Shown here piece by piece: positions 50,668-61,484 of a stretch of DNA of 64,000 nucleotides. The translations under genes and the position numbers were made by a program. The notes beneath the pieces are model-generated. The model did no database searches and was not told the origin of the DNA. It saw nothing but the letters and a program-made list of their open reading frames with translations. This DNA is from Rhodamnia argentea. Taxonomy: Eukaryota; Streptophyta; Magnoliopsida; Myrtales; Myrtaceae. The stretch lies in assembly GCF_020921035.1 (NCBI RefSeq), contig NC_063151.1, positions 25,426,934 to 25,490,933 of the forward strand, given 5' to 3'. How positions within the stretch are numbered: position 1 is the first letter of the stretch; each line of letters opens with the position of its first letter.

Positions 50668-50990
50668 GATACAAATGGTTCACGAACTTTGGTTCAATTT
50701 TAATGTGGTCCCTAAATTATGAATTTGTTCAATGTGATTCATGAACTTTCGCCTAAGGTGCAATGCCGTGTTTAAACTTTTAATTTATTCAATGTGGTCC
50801 TTGAATTTTATATATATATTCAATTTAGTACTTGAACTATATATAATTTGTTAACTTGAATTAATGGAATGACAATATTGAACATTTTCATATAGTCTAG
50901 GAACTAAATTTAACATGTATCAAAAATCTATGGACCGTGTTAAATAAATTAAAAGTTCAGGGACGATTTGTGTCATTTCTTATGAGTAAA
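50668..50990. mobile_element. foldback element (family B), copy 3
   Basis: The left part has ggttcacgaactttggttca and tgtggtccctaaattatgaa. The right part has the inverse (gaccgtgttaaataaattaa, aagttcagggacgatttgtg). Non-coding. Confidence 0.55.
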
Positions 50991-51734
50991 TGATGATGTT
51001 CCAAACTTCCAATAGAGTAATATCATTTGATTAGCTTTCTTGAGCCGTTTCATTTTTCCCTAAAAATGGCAGATTATCACGTCTGGAGATCAAGACTACG
51101 ACAGATTATCACAAGTTCCTAAAGTAATTTTATTTTTACAATTGCAGTTTGTTTTCATAAAACAAAGTGAATGATGATGATGCTCGGATTTACATCCAGA
51201 CATTCTCTGTAAAATCATAGTCAGTAATAATGGATCACACTGGGCAGCCGCATTTCTCTCTCTCTCTCTCGCTGGATTGGATGGTATGCTTGGGTTCGAT
51301 TCCTTCCGCTCTGGCGCTTTTACACATGGAAACTGAAGATTATACGCTCGAATTTATAAAGTTTTCCCTTAAGAAGCTCAGCATGATCCACTATAAGTCA
51401 ACCCCTCCCTTGGCGTACAACAATCACTTCCATTCCTCATTTGAAGAAGAGAGTTCAACAGTTCATCTGTGCTTCTCTGCCTTGCGATTTCGTTTCTTCC
51501 TAGAGGAAGTACTTACGGCAAGCATCTCAGGATGAGCTGCAAATAACATGTTCTTGGATTCTTTTCGCGCCTAACATGATTTTTTGTGTGCAGGGTTTCT
51601 CGACTTCTGTGTGCTCCTTGGTGAAAGCGAGCTCCAATGCTTTGTGGGGGCAATCTGCGTAGATTTCCTTCCTTCTTTGTTCCTTTGCTTCAACTTTTCT
51701 TGCAGTTTTTGTACTCCCTCACGATCGTTACCAC
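50991..51734. other. gene-free stretch upstream of the polygalacturonase duplication
   Basis: An open frame at 51230-51535 starts next to a CT-rich run (51246-51262) and has no recognisable motif. It is not called a gene. The duplicated region shared with 61.5-62.3 kb begins near 51735. Confidence 0.35.
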
Positions 51735-52259
51735 CATCAGTAGAAAGAGATCTCGAATTCAGTTACGTTCGAAGAACCGTTCGAAATCAAGTCATGGTCT
51801 TTCGAGCGAATCAAAAGTCGGGCTGAAAACGAGGCTCGATATTTTCTCAGGTACGTGCGTTTGTCATGCATTCTTCACGTTGAAGGGTCGTGCAATAGGG
51901 AACAGCTGAAAGGATTGCTTCAAACTTCGAGAGGGTTGAATCTCCATAAGACTGTGAACCCTCTAGTTGGCTCTTGATTTTGACCCGGCGCAATTCAAGA
52001 TCTTACAGTGCGATACCATTGTTTTATAAGTTCGAAACGCTCGCACTTCTTTAAGAATTAAGCAAGGATTGTTAATCAAATAAGAAGGCACCTTCTCACG
52101 ACAAAAAAAAAAAAAAGAAGGCTCCTTTGTTCCATTCTTGTTAAACCGTTTCGAAATCTCTTAAGAACTCTAGGCATGGAAGCGCATGTATAATGTCAAA
52201 TCTGGCTCATACTTTCATCTATTTGTTAGGTCCTGCTTATAGAGGCTTTGATTTGTTTC

Positions 52260-52932
52260 GGGAAAATCACCAAAAAAATCCCAAACCTATTGTAATTATA
52301 CTAAGTCAGTCCTAAACTCTCTCTTTTTGGCTAATTCAGTCCAAAACCTTTTACATTTATGTCAATTTAGTCCACTTGACTGGCCGTTGCCGACGTGGAC
52401 TTTTTTAAGTGATATTTTGATAATATTCTAGAGTTATTATCTAAGAGTCAGATCTCTTCTTAACCAATTGAGTGAATGATAAAGAATGGGATTTATGAAT
52501 TTTTCTTGGATTTCTTTTTCCCCCAGTCCTAGGGCCGGGAAGCCCTTGTTGCCCTAGGCGAGGGCCGCCACACCCTAGTCGGCACTAGACTAGCGAGGCC
52601 GTCGCCTAGCCCATGTGAGGGCTACAACGTCTCCAGTGCCGGTGATGGTTGCAACGCCCTCGCCCAATGCCGGTGATGGCATCCCAACCTCACCGGCCCT
52701 AAGGGTTTGGGAAGAAAACTAAAGATAAGAAAAGGAAAAAGAAAAAGAAAATCATAAAAATTTAAAGTATTATTTAAAAATTCAACGTCAACGCTAACAG
52801 TCCCTCGCCATCACCGGCCAGTCAAGTGGACTACATTGCCACAAATGCAAGAGGTTTAAGACTGAATTGACAAAAAAAAAGTTGAGATTGGCATAATTAC
52901 AATAGGTTTAAGATTTTTTTGGTAATTCTCCC
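52260..52932. mobile_element. Mutator-like MITE with long TIRs, GC-rich core and 9-bp target duplication (family A)
   Basis: The ends are inverted repeats of well over 80 bases: gggaaaatcaccaaaaaaat at the left and the reverse complement of ttttttggtaattctccc at the right. They continue through cctattgtaattat and 'aattcagtc'-type words. The flanks are atttgtttc (left) and atttatttc (right), a 9-bp duplication with one mismatch, as expected for Mutator-like elements. The centre (about 52525-52720) is GC-rich (ctaggcgagggccgccacac) and non-coding. The homologous flank at 61930-61980 lacks the element, giving the empty site. Confidence 0.85.
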
Positions 52933-53095
52933 ATTTATTTCAGGTAGGTGTATTCAAATAAATTCACATCTCTGCTCAGGTCAAAAGTAGGTGTTCCTGA
53001 TTAACTGGGATTTTAGCGAGCAATCACCATTTTTTCCGTAGTCAGATCCAACACCGATCATTTTGTCGACCAAAATTGAAGATGATTAGAATGGT

Positions 53096-53175
53096 ACCTT
53101 TGCATCTCACTGTTGCTTTCGCATGATTTTGAAGCACCTTTGCATCTCACTGTTGCTTTCGCATGATTTTGAAGC
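53096..53175. repeat. 40-bp exact tandem duplication
   Basis: The unit acctttgcatctcactgttg plus the next 20 bases occurs twice in a row (53096-53135 and 53136-53175). The homologous flank at about 62110-62150 has a single diverged copy. Confidence 0.95.
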
Positions 53176-53278
53176 ATATCTTCTCTCCGTCCCGTGACCA
53201 ACCTTTGATTTCGGATATGTTTTCATTCTTGCCAAAGCTTTATATTTGCAGTGTAGTTATGGGAATCTATCCGTGCAG

Positions 53279-53420
53279 GAGAGCATCGGAAGCTTGGGAA
53301 GGAGTGGAAGTGAAGTATGTGTGAGCAACATCGACGTGAAGAACATTTACTTTCAAGGGTTAACTAATGGAGATAGAATTAAAACTTGGCAGTATGTCCG
53401 AGTCCGTCAATTCACTCATT
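53279..53420 (+). pseudogene. broken polygalacturonase copy: upstream region joined to one internal exon
   Basis: After the duplicated 5' flank ending ...ctatccgtgcag, the sequence passes straight into an exon equivalent to exon 7 of the minus-strand gene: ESIGSLGRSGSEVCVSNIDV then KNIYFQGLTNGDRIKTWQ. It keeps the GSLG and RIKTW signatures of the GH28 fold. The exons for the signal peptide, the NTD block and the DD block, and those after this one, are missing. The donor after TGGCAG has lost the first G (cagtatgtcc instead of caggtatgtcc). A second Mutator-like element follows at 53425. This copy cannot make a pectinase. Confidence 0.85.
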
Positions 53421-53424
53421 TACC

Positions 53425-54296
53425 GGAAAAAATACCAAAAAAAATTTAAATTTGTTGCATTGGTACCAATTTAATCCAAAACCTTTCAATTGTACCAATT
53501 TAATCTTAAATCTTCTCAATTTATTACCAATTAATTCAATTCGGCCAATTTTAGGTGGAAACCGTTGATGTAGATGTCGGTCATTCTTCGTGGCACTACC
53601 GGTGCTGACGTCGATATTTTTAAATTTTATTTATTTATTTTTGTTGTTTTTTCTTCTCTTTTCTGTTTGTCGGTGATCGATGAGGCTAGCCTCACCGGCC
53701 CGCACTTGGGAATGGACGAACATCGGCGAGGCCCCCCTAGCCAAGTTTGGAGAGGCCAACCCTTGCCCAAGCCAAGGCGAGAATTGGCTTGGTCGGGTGT
53801 CATCTAGGCAAGGACGAGGTTCGGTGAGGTTTAGCTATGTGATCCCGACCATCGCCCAAGGAGGGTGAGGGTTGGCCTCACCAGATCCGGTGAGAGCGGC
53901 CTCACCGGCACTCTCTTAGGCGCAGCCAACCCTTAGCCTTGGCCAGCAATATGACCATCATCTTTGGCCGGCAATGCGATCCTCACCTAGGCAAGGCTAG
54001 GCCATGGGCTGTGGCTGGTGGCCGGTTCCCAACCATCGGCAAATAGGAAAGGGGTAGGAAAAAAGACAATAAATACATAAAAATATTTAAAACATTAAAA
54101 AAATGTCCACGTTAGCATAAGCCATTTCACGTAGAATAGTCAACGTCTACATTTGGGATTTTCTATCAAAATTGACCATATGGATTGAATTGGTACAAAA
54201 GTGAAAATTTTTAGAACTAAATTGGTCCACTTAAAAGATTTGTAACTGAATTGATATAAATGCAATAGGTTTAAGACTTTTTTTGTACTTTTCTCC
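53425..54296. mobile_element. Mutator-like MITE (family A), second full copy
   Basis: The left end (ggaaaaaataccaaaaaaaa) and the reverse complement of the right end (ggagaaaagtacaaaaaaag) match the ends of the copy at 52260, followed by cctattgcat and tcaattcagtt-type words. The flanks tcatttacc and ttatttatc agree at 7 of 9 positions. The core (about 53690-54030) is GC-rich (aggccaacccttgcccaagc) and contains 'ctcaccggcactctc'. Non-coding. It interrupts the sequence just after the polygalacturonase exon fragment. Confidence 0.75.
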
Positions 54297-55530
54297 TTAT
54301 TTATCTGTGCCATAGTTTCTCTTGGAACTTTTGCTCCTTGTGCGATCACAATCATCTATAGAACTAATCGATATTTAAATAGGGTACATATGTAACTTCT
54401 CCCTTTTGGCAGCCGGCCTGGTTATCTCGTTTTCCTCTTTCTTCTTCACCCTCCATGGAGAGGTTGGTTTAAGCTAGATATCTTCCTCCCCCCCCTTCTT
54501 CTTAGGTTGTTTTGGCTCTCTGTTTGCTTTTCTTGTTTTTCTCCCATTTTGGGAGCTTTTCTCTTCCGATTTAGTCTAGATATGGAAGCTTCTTTCTCCC
54601 GTTTCAAAGAGATTTCTATACCAATTTAGTCTAGATTTGAAATTTTTTTTTATGTATGTTTTCGAGGCTTTGGTTTCCTCGAGTTTCGTTGGTGAATAAG
54701 TTCAGTTTTGAAGGAGATTAGAGGAGTTTTGTAAAGATTTTGCTCTTAGAGGCGTTAGATCTACGCTTGTTCAACCTTTATAATCTACTCGATGATAGTG
54801 TTGGGGAAACCAAACATAGGTGTGCATAGCCAAAAGGCAAAGCCTTAGCAATAAATGAAGTTCTCGGTGTGTGCTCATTACTGAAGACGGATTCGGTGAT
54901 TGGCCGCCGATTTTGGTGTGAAGGAGTTATAAATATGCTATTTGAGCATGAGACCTATAACCTTGATGATTTCACTTGTTATCTAGACCTTATTTTGTTT
55001 TGAAGTTATTTGGAATTTGTCTTGATTTGAAGTTATGATATTTGAATTGAGATGCTCTTGTATTGCGAAGAAGTGAATGATATGTTATTTTGAAAAAAAA
55101 AAATAACGAGTACATATCATATGTCCTCACAGTGCTAAAAAGAAAATTGAATATATGTAGGCTTTTTCCTTTTAATAAGTACCTTCATCAAGTTCCAAAT
55201 TAATACAATGCCCTATTAACAAATCAAAGTATTTTTTGTCTTCATGTCCATAATAACCGAACATACCACAATTCTCTTGATCATCCATGTTAGACTTTTT
55301 ATATTTAATCCACGGTCGAAAGTATTTTATACAACATAGTTGCAATGAAACGCCGATCTTATATTGCAGTCGAGAAAGATTATGGGGAAAGCAACAATTT
55401 TATCCACTTTTCAAACCATTCGCAAATCATCAAATGCAGTAAAAAGAAGATTCAAATTCTTCTCACTTTGATATGTAGACATCCTAGATATGATCGATCT
55501 ACGAGTTCGCGAACACATGGTGCTTTTATT
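54297..55530. other. gene-free stretch between two polygalacturonase loci
   Basis: T/C-rich DNA around 54420-54700, an A-run at 55094-55102, and AT-rich DNA after that. No open frame with motifs. The 3' UTR of the minus-strand polygalacturonase is expected at the right edge. Confidence 0.4.
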
Positions 55531-58500
55531 TTATGATCTTCGAAGGCAGGAACTGGGCTTGACCATTCCTTCAGCAGTTCCAAAGGCATTGTTGCAGCTA
55601 GAAATGAGTTCCTCTCCTCGGATCGCGGGATCCAGTTCGACGGTGTCCAAGTCGATGTGGGTGCATGGGACGTTGTCGCTGCAGTTTAGGTTGACGGCCA
55701 CTTTCGTGCTTGACGTCCCGAATGCCCTTTGGTAATGCACGTCGCTTATCTGAACCCCAGTTTTCTATCAACAAGTTCACAGATGATTAAGTTCAATTCA
55801 GCTGGGGAAAGCTAAATCCGGAGGCGATGGCAAACACAATCCTCGAATGTATATGTTGTCTGTGACTGATTACCGACGATAGCCACCTGTTCAACCAACA
55901 ATAATCATTTACGGATTGTTCATTATCGTCTTACCGTGCTGGGACATGCATTCCGAGTACCGCAGTAGTGCTGGTCGATGATGATGGGGTTTTGCACTCC
56001 GGTGAAGTTGAGATCCGCAAAAGTAATTTGGCTAACTTGGCCTCTTCCCACCTGTCAATTGCGCAAAATTTTACTTTGTAATTTTGCTCAAAACTCATTT
56101 ACTTCAAATGTCAAATTAAAAACGACCGCACAGATAAATAAATCTATTGGCAAACTGGGACATACCTGCCAAGTTTTAATTCTAGCTCCATTAGTTGTCC
56201 CATGAAAGTTAATTTTCCTCACGTTGATGTTTTGCACACTTACTTCATTTCCACTACTTCCCAGGCTTCCAATGCTGTCCCCAACAAAATTGCACCAAAG
56301 GCATGTAAGTTAACGCAGCTTCAAAGCTTAAAACTCGCAGCAGAACCATAGCAATTGCATCGCATTTTTTAACGTGTTTGGCACCATCAATCACGAATGA
56401 GTCCACTTAACAACTTCTTCGATGTTTAGGTTTTGTATAATAACGTTGTGTTTACCTTATGCCGTGACCAGGTCCACACTCTATGGAGGTTATATTGATA
56501 TTTGAGGTCTGGTCGCCAATCGAGATGCAATCGTCACCTGTTGATCAAGCACCGGAAGGCGGTGAACTGTTAAAATCATTTTCACCAACCCAACATGTCC
56601 TTTGATCCAACTTAGAGAAAAAGAGTTGCAGTGTCTGAAATTCTCGATATAGTTGGATTGATTCTCTCCCAAAAGCAAACATCAAGCAACAAAAGAGAAC
56701 CCAAGCACAAGAAAGATAGTCTCAAGGAGAAAGCAATGCATCACCGGTGCCTATGATTGAATCATGAATAGAGACAGCATGAGAATCTTGGATGTGGATT
56801 CCGTCGGTGTTGGGGCTCCATTCGGGTGCGGAAATGTTCAAGTACATGAGATGAACGTCGCTGCTTCCAGAAAGAGTTACATGCGTCTGAGGACTGTTGC
56901 TGAAGTCCAGACTTTGCAAATATACTCCATTGCAGCTGTAGAAACCCAGCATCTGCAATAATCCATGGCATTCAAGTACCAGACATAAGCTTATGTTGCC
57001 TAATATTTGATTTGTCCTTGAAATGTGCAAATTCTAATCAATAATACTTGGGCTAAAGTGCACTATAAGTACTAAAACTTGTGTAAGACGCTCACTTTAG
57101 TGCTAAAACTTTCAAAACGATCACTTAAGAGTCAATTTTTTTGAAAAATGCTCACTTCAATGCCAACTCCAATTTGAGTTGGCGTGGCTTCTCAAAAATC
57201 CGACGTGACCTATTTTTTATTAATATTTAAGCTGACGTGGTTTGTCGGAGTTGACATTGAAATGAGCATTTTTCAAAAAAAAAAAAAAATTGGCACTTAA
57301 GGGATCGTTTTGAAAGTTTTGATGCTGAAGTGATCGTTTTTCAAAAAAAAAAAATTTGCATTTAAGTGATCGTTTTGAAAGTTTTGGCATCAAAGTGAGC
57401 GCCGTACACAAGTTTTGGCACTTGTAGTGTACTTAAGCCATAAGACTTGAGATCATCCTACACGATTGTTTCTAACAAATTCATGAGAAAAAAGTTTGTG
57501 AGAAATTGGCTGAATTTTCAAAAGGGTAGAATAGTTGTAGAATCTGTGACAACGAGTCGAAACTTTTTCTAGCCTAGATAAGAAATTGTTGCTCATCACA
57601 ACAATTGGGGCCTCGAATCAAATCTGATCATTCCCCTATTGAAGTTGTATTAAGACCCAATTTGTCAATTTGAACCAGAGGAAGACATAAGCAGCTGCGC
57701 CATGCAATGTCATATGGAAAGACTGGCTTAATTTGTACGTGCATATCTATTTGTATTACTATTCTTAAATGAGAAAGTATCATGAATATGGCGGAAGACT
57801 TACTGTCGGAGCGAGCATATTGCATCCCTGGTGCACAAATGGGACAAGAGAAAGAAAGGTTAGAGCTACAAAAGAAGTAGCATTGCAATCTGGAAATTTG
57901 ATACACAAGTGTACAATCCCTAATCAAAATCTGGAAAAAAAAAAAAAAGGGGATGATTTTTGGGTACAGGCTTAGGCTTCAATTTGCAGGAGATGTCCCA
58001 CCAGGCCTCGCCATTTCCATCAAACGAGCCCGGACCACTAATGTTGAGTCCATTCACACTCTTAAAAGTCAACCATTTTGATGGATCTTGCCCCTTCCAT
58101 GCATTTGGATCTTTTGGTGTTATGATCTTCCCCGAAACCTGCAATCGTTTCCATTTGAAGGAGGATTTTGGAACTCACAAACTCCATTAGATCTGAATAT
58201 ACCATGTCAACTAAGGGTGCGTTTGTTTTAGTAAAGTATTTTATTTTTTATTTTTGCTTCTTCCTCGGCTAATGGCTTGCCATGGCGATGGCCGGCAACC
58301 GGCAACCTCGGCTGAGGTTCTCAGCAAGCTGTGGCTAGCCACCGGACGAGAAAGAAGGAAAAAAAAAAAAAAGAGAAAAATGAAAATAAAAAAAATTAAA
58401 AAAGAATTTATTTAGAAAATATTTGATTTTTTTTTTTACTTCAAATAAAGTCATGGAATTGAAATCATTTTTTGAATGAGATCCAAAGAACGAAAAAAAA

Positions 58501-59453
58501 AAAAAAATCCCTCCCATATCACCAAAAATAAGAAAACTAACGATTTTCCTAAAAAATAATTTTCCGAAAAGCATTTTCCTTTATCATAAAGGTTTCCTCC
58601 AACCAAACGCATCATAAGGTTTTGTCGCAGAAAAACGAATGATTTGAAAATAATTTTTTGAATTTGATCCCTTTTATCCTTTGAAATAATTAGTCAATGA
58701 AAAATATTTTTATTATCAATACCACTTTATACCTAAACATTTTTGTAGACAGAGAAATATTTTTGTTCATTTATTTTTGTAAGTGATAAAAGCAATCATT
58801 TTTAGGAAAATATTTTTCAAACCCTTCATTTTCTGCTAAACAAACGCGCCCTAAATCCTAGATCCGGTACTTTTCCAATGCAATTAAAGCTAATCTCGTT
58901 GAACTTAAGACTTTCTTTCATCTATAAAAGAGCCGCCATCAGCTTACGAGAGGAAGAAAGAAAAAGGGGGATGTTGTCATTATTGTACTTACCACGAGAT
59001 TGATAAAAGACTTGCACGGGCCCGTAAAATTGATACTACTCAAACGGTACTGCTTTCCTTGTGGAACGCTGATCGTCGATGCCCCCGCCGTTGTGTTGCA
59101 TGCGTCATTCCACGCCTTTATAAATGCCTGTGCATGTATCAATATCAATTAATCAGTCACGGACTGGGACGGAAAACTAGTCACGGCGTTACCTGATCTC
59201 GATACGTATGACTAAACAGGTGGACAAAAAAAACTATACCGGGGAGTCGTCGGCGAGCCCATCGCCAACTGCTCCATAGTCCGAAACGCTGAACGTTTTG
59301 CCGGCGGCACCGACCTCCATTTCACTTGTCAGCAGTAGTGCAGAGACCATGAACAATGAACATGCGGAAATCGAGAAACCCTGCAAACGAAAAATCATAT
59401 TGAGACGTGAAAAGAATCCAATCATTTGCAGCTGATTTTGAGATGTTTACCAT
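55531..59453 (-). CDS. polygalacturonase (GH28, secreted pectinase), multi-exon, about 407 aa
   Basis: Minus-strand exons after the signal-peptide exon are 59127-58993, 58138-57968, 57827-57804 (24-bp micro-exon), 56952-56745, 56537-56456, 56274-56166, 56051-55935 and 55764-55531, all in phase. The signal exon ends at 59240. It can start by splicing ATG 59453-59451 to 59380 ([20 protein letters not shown]), or unspliced at 59398 or 59425. GH28 motifs are present: [30 protein letters not shown] and RIKTW, with DYGAVGDG near the N-terminus. It hydrolyses homogalacturonan in the cell wall, in growth, abscission or pollen. The frame is intact. Two introns carry transposons (58211-58853 and 57054-57437). 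Confidence 0.9.
57054..57437. mobile_element. Mutator-like MITE with long TIRs in a polygalacturonase intron (family G)
   Basis: The left arm (gggctaaagtgcactataag, acttgtgtaagacgctcact) and the reverse complement of the right arm (ggcttaagtacactacaagt, acttgtgtacggcgctcact) match over roughly 80-100 bases. The flanks ataatactt and ataagactt agree at 8 of 9 bases. The element lies in the intron between the 24-bp micro-exon and the NTD exon. Its centre holds cgacgtgacctattttt and an A-run. It has no GC-rich core. Confidence 0.8.
58211..58853. mobile_element. hAT-like MITE (family E) in a polygalacturonase intron
   Basis: The left end (agggtgcgtttgttttagta) and the reverse complement of the right end (agggcgcgtttgtttagcag) form an imperfect terminal inverted repeat. 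The centre includes a GC-rich patch (about 58268-58345, ggccggcaaccggcaacctc) and T/A runs. A second internal end-like site, ccaaacgcatc, lies at about 58603-58613, so this may be two nested copies. It lies in the intron between the second and third exons of the polygalacturonase gene. Confidence 0.55.
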
Positions 59454-59700
59454 GCGTACTTCCGCCGGCGGAAACAAGTCGCAAGGCGAAAGAAAGCAGA
59501 CGAAATCTTGGATCCTTTTCTTCAACCCTCTGTGAATGTAGAATTATGCGAGGAGTTCCTTTTAAATGGATCATCCTCAGCTTCATAAGGAAAAAGAAAT
59601 CGTAAATAATTATCAGCTTCCTTATGTGAAAATACCACATTTGGAGGAATTGAACCGATGCACCATGTCAGAGGAAATCACCATATGGTAGATTTGAGGG
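59454..59700 (-). promoter_or_regulatory. upstream region of the minus-strand polygalacturonase
   Basis: The 5' UTR and promoter are expected here by position. I found no convincing TATA box. The MULE-derived fragment begins just beyond it. Confidence 0.3.
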
Positions 59701-59719
59701 CTTTTTTTTCAAATTAGGA

Positions 59720-60725
59720 TAATTTTTTTTACCAAAATAGGTACAAATAAAAAAAAATTTACCATCTTAGGAGCTGCTCGATAGCTGAACTGCCGAGCAG
59801 CTCCTAACACAATTAGGATCATATTTTGAAAACCTACTTCTCCTTCTACTAAAATCGTCATCTTCTCCCTCCACATCAGACCCCAATCCCTCATATGCAT
59901 CTGTTTCATAGTACTCTGTCTCATAACCAGCTTCAGCATCACCTACGGGGTCCACATCCAACAGTTGGGATGATACCAAAGTTGCGGATGGTTCCCCTAT
60001 AATCAGATCCTTTGTGGCCATTCTCTCGAAACTTTGTTACGTTCTTCCTTGCTTCTACAAGCTCCTCATTATCAAGATCATAATCATCAGTCGAAAACCT
60101 TACATCCCTAAGAAATTTTGTATCATCACTAACATCTTCTTCATCCAAAATATCACCATCTATGCCAGTATAATCACCTTCATCAATCAAGTCATCGGGA
60201 TCTAAACCACCTTCATGCTCAACGGCCGTCTCATTAGCTAAACCAACATCATCATGAGCATCCTCACCAACTCCTTGACCAACACCCTCGCTCAAACCAG
60301 CACCCTCACCCTCACATATACCCTCACCAACCCCCTGATGAATACCCTCACTTGGATGATCACCCTCACCCACACCTCCACCGGTACCTTGACCATCACC
60401 CTCAGCTGCCTCATAGTTTGCAAAATTTTCTCCATATATCTTTATTAGCCCATGATGCAAAGAACTAAAAACTAAATCTACAACATTGCTCTCATTCCAC
60501 ATATACCTCAATCCCTCTTCTAGAGACTTTCCAGAAAACTTGAAATAAAGTTTTTCAAATTTACTATTTACCCCATTCTCGATATCTCCGATAAAGCTTT
60601 CATAGCTTCTTGAACTAATATTGACCTTTACTAAATCAATCTTTCCCCCAACATATTTAAACATTAGGTTACGGTAAAAATTTCCACCATGAAAAAGGCA
60701 GATCCATGCATACTTATCGCTCATG
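59720..60725 (-). mobile_element. MULE transposase N-terminal fragment (PB1-like plus acidic/Gly repeat region)
   Basis: On the minus strand, the frame from MSDKYAWICLFHGGNFYRNL contains KYVGGKIDLVKVNISSRSYE and a PB1-like N-terminal region as found in MuDR-type plant transposases. It is followed by a Gly/Glu-rich repeat (GVGEGDHPSEG, GEGAGLSEGVGQGVGEDA) at about 60240-60420 and an acidic tract. A second frame at 59767-60021 continues with GYETEYYETDAYEGLGSDVE and DPNCVRSCSAVQLSS, so the reading frame changes near 60020. The transposase catalytic and SWIM domains are not present, so this is a fragment. Confidence 0.7.
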
Positions 60726-61250
60726 GCCCTACACAAAAAACACAATAGGTAAAAATGCGTTACTAATAATAAGGTTAATGAGAAACTAAAAGTTTTTCCT
60801 CATCCTCTGCTTCCCACCAATAATAATGACTTCTCTTTGTTACCATAGCCATTAGCGAAATCAGTTTTTCTAACATGTTTTGCATATTGGATCTAGTAGA
60901 CACGGACAAAGGTTGCGAGCGTCAGGCGAAGCGTCGTTGGCCGAATGTTGGATGAAGGCAACAAGCGTTTGATGAAGGCATCGTCGAGTAATGGGGAATA
61001 TCTGGTGATATCAATTTAGGGTTTGTATTATCTCTTTGCGAAGACGTCCGACGAGGGCGTCGTCGGTCCAGATTAGGATGAAGGCAGCAAGCATCGGACG
61101 AAAGCGTCATTGGTCTAGCGTGGATGAAGGCAGTGAGAGTTGGATGAATGTGTCGTCGAGCGATGGCAAGATTTGGGAAAATTTTTTAGGAAGTTTTCAA
61201 TTTAGGGTATCTATTATCAATTTGAAAAAGATACGTAAGGGAAATCTCTC
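60726..61250. repeat. degenerate GAAGGC repeat block
   Basis: From about 60900 to 61170 the words gttggatgaaggca, gatgaaggcagcaagc, gaaagcgtcat and gatgaatgtgtcgtcg recur every 40-75 bases on the plus strand. They may be a subterminal repeat of the MULE whose transposase fragment lies next to them. No gene recognised. Confidence 0.45.
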
Positions 61251-61261
61251 TCTCTCTCTCT

Positions 61262-61461
61262 TTTTTTTTTTTTTTTTTTGAAACTCCAACGGCCATGTCA
61301 GCACCGGCGAGGATTCCACATTAGATTTTTCCGACCATCAATGACCGGATGGATTGAATTGGCACAATTATAAAAGGTTTAGGACTGAATCGAAAAAAAA
61401 AAAAGTTTAGGACTGAATTGACACAATTACAATAGGTTTAGGACTGTTTTGGTAATTTTCT
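61262..61461. mobile_element. Mutator-like MITE, right end only (family A)
   Basis: The stretch 'aaaggtttaggactgaat', 'acacaattacaataggttta', 'ggactgttttggtaatttt' and ctcc matches the right terminal repeat of the 52260 copy. The left half is replaced by a T-run, so this is a truncated copy. Confidence 0.6.
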
Positions 61462-61484
61462 CCACTTTGTCGGAATCATCTCTA

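Larger units (their letters stand above)
51735..53278 (+). repeat. duplicated polygalacturonase upstream region, copy 1
   Basis: Apart from the MULE at 52260-52932, this stretch is collinear with 61485-62265. Shared words include ctcttgattttgacccggcg, gttgaatctcc, ctctgctcaggtcaaaag / ctctgctggggtcaaaag and gttatgggaatctatcc / gttatgggaatttatcc. It represents the 5' flank of a polygalacturonase gene. Copy 1 also has its own 40-bp tandem duplication at 53096-53175. Confidence 0.8.

Noticed and set aside
51230-51535. 101-residue plus-strand open frame starting at a CT repeat
   Set aside because: No family resemblance, and the N-terminal SLSLSL is from the microsatellite.
59720-61461. treating the transposase fragment and the right family-A end as one intact MULE
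   Set aside because: No matching left end was found near 59700, and the transposase catalytic domain is absent; the link is kept only as a hypothesis.
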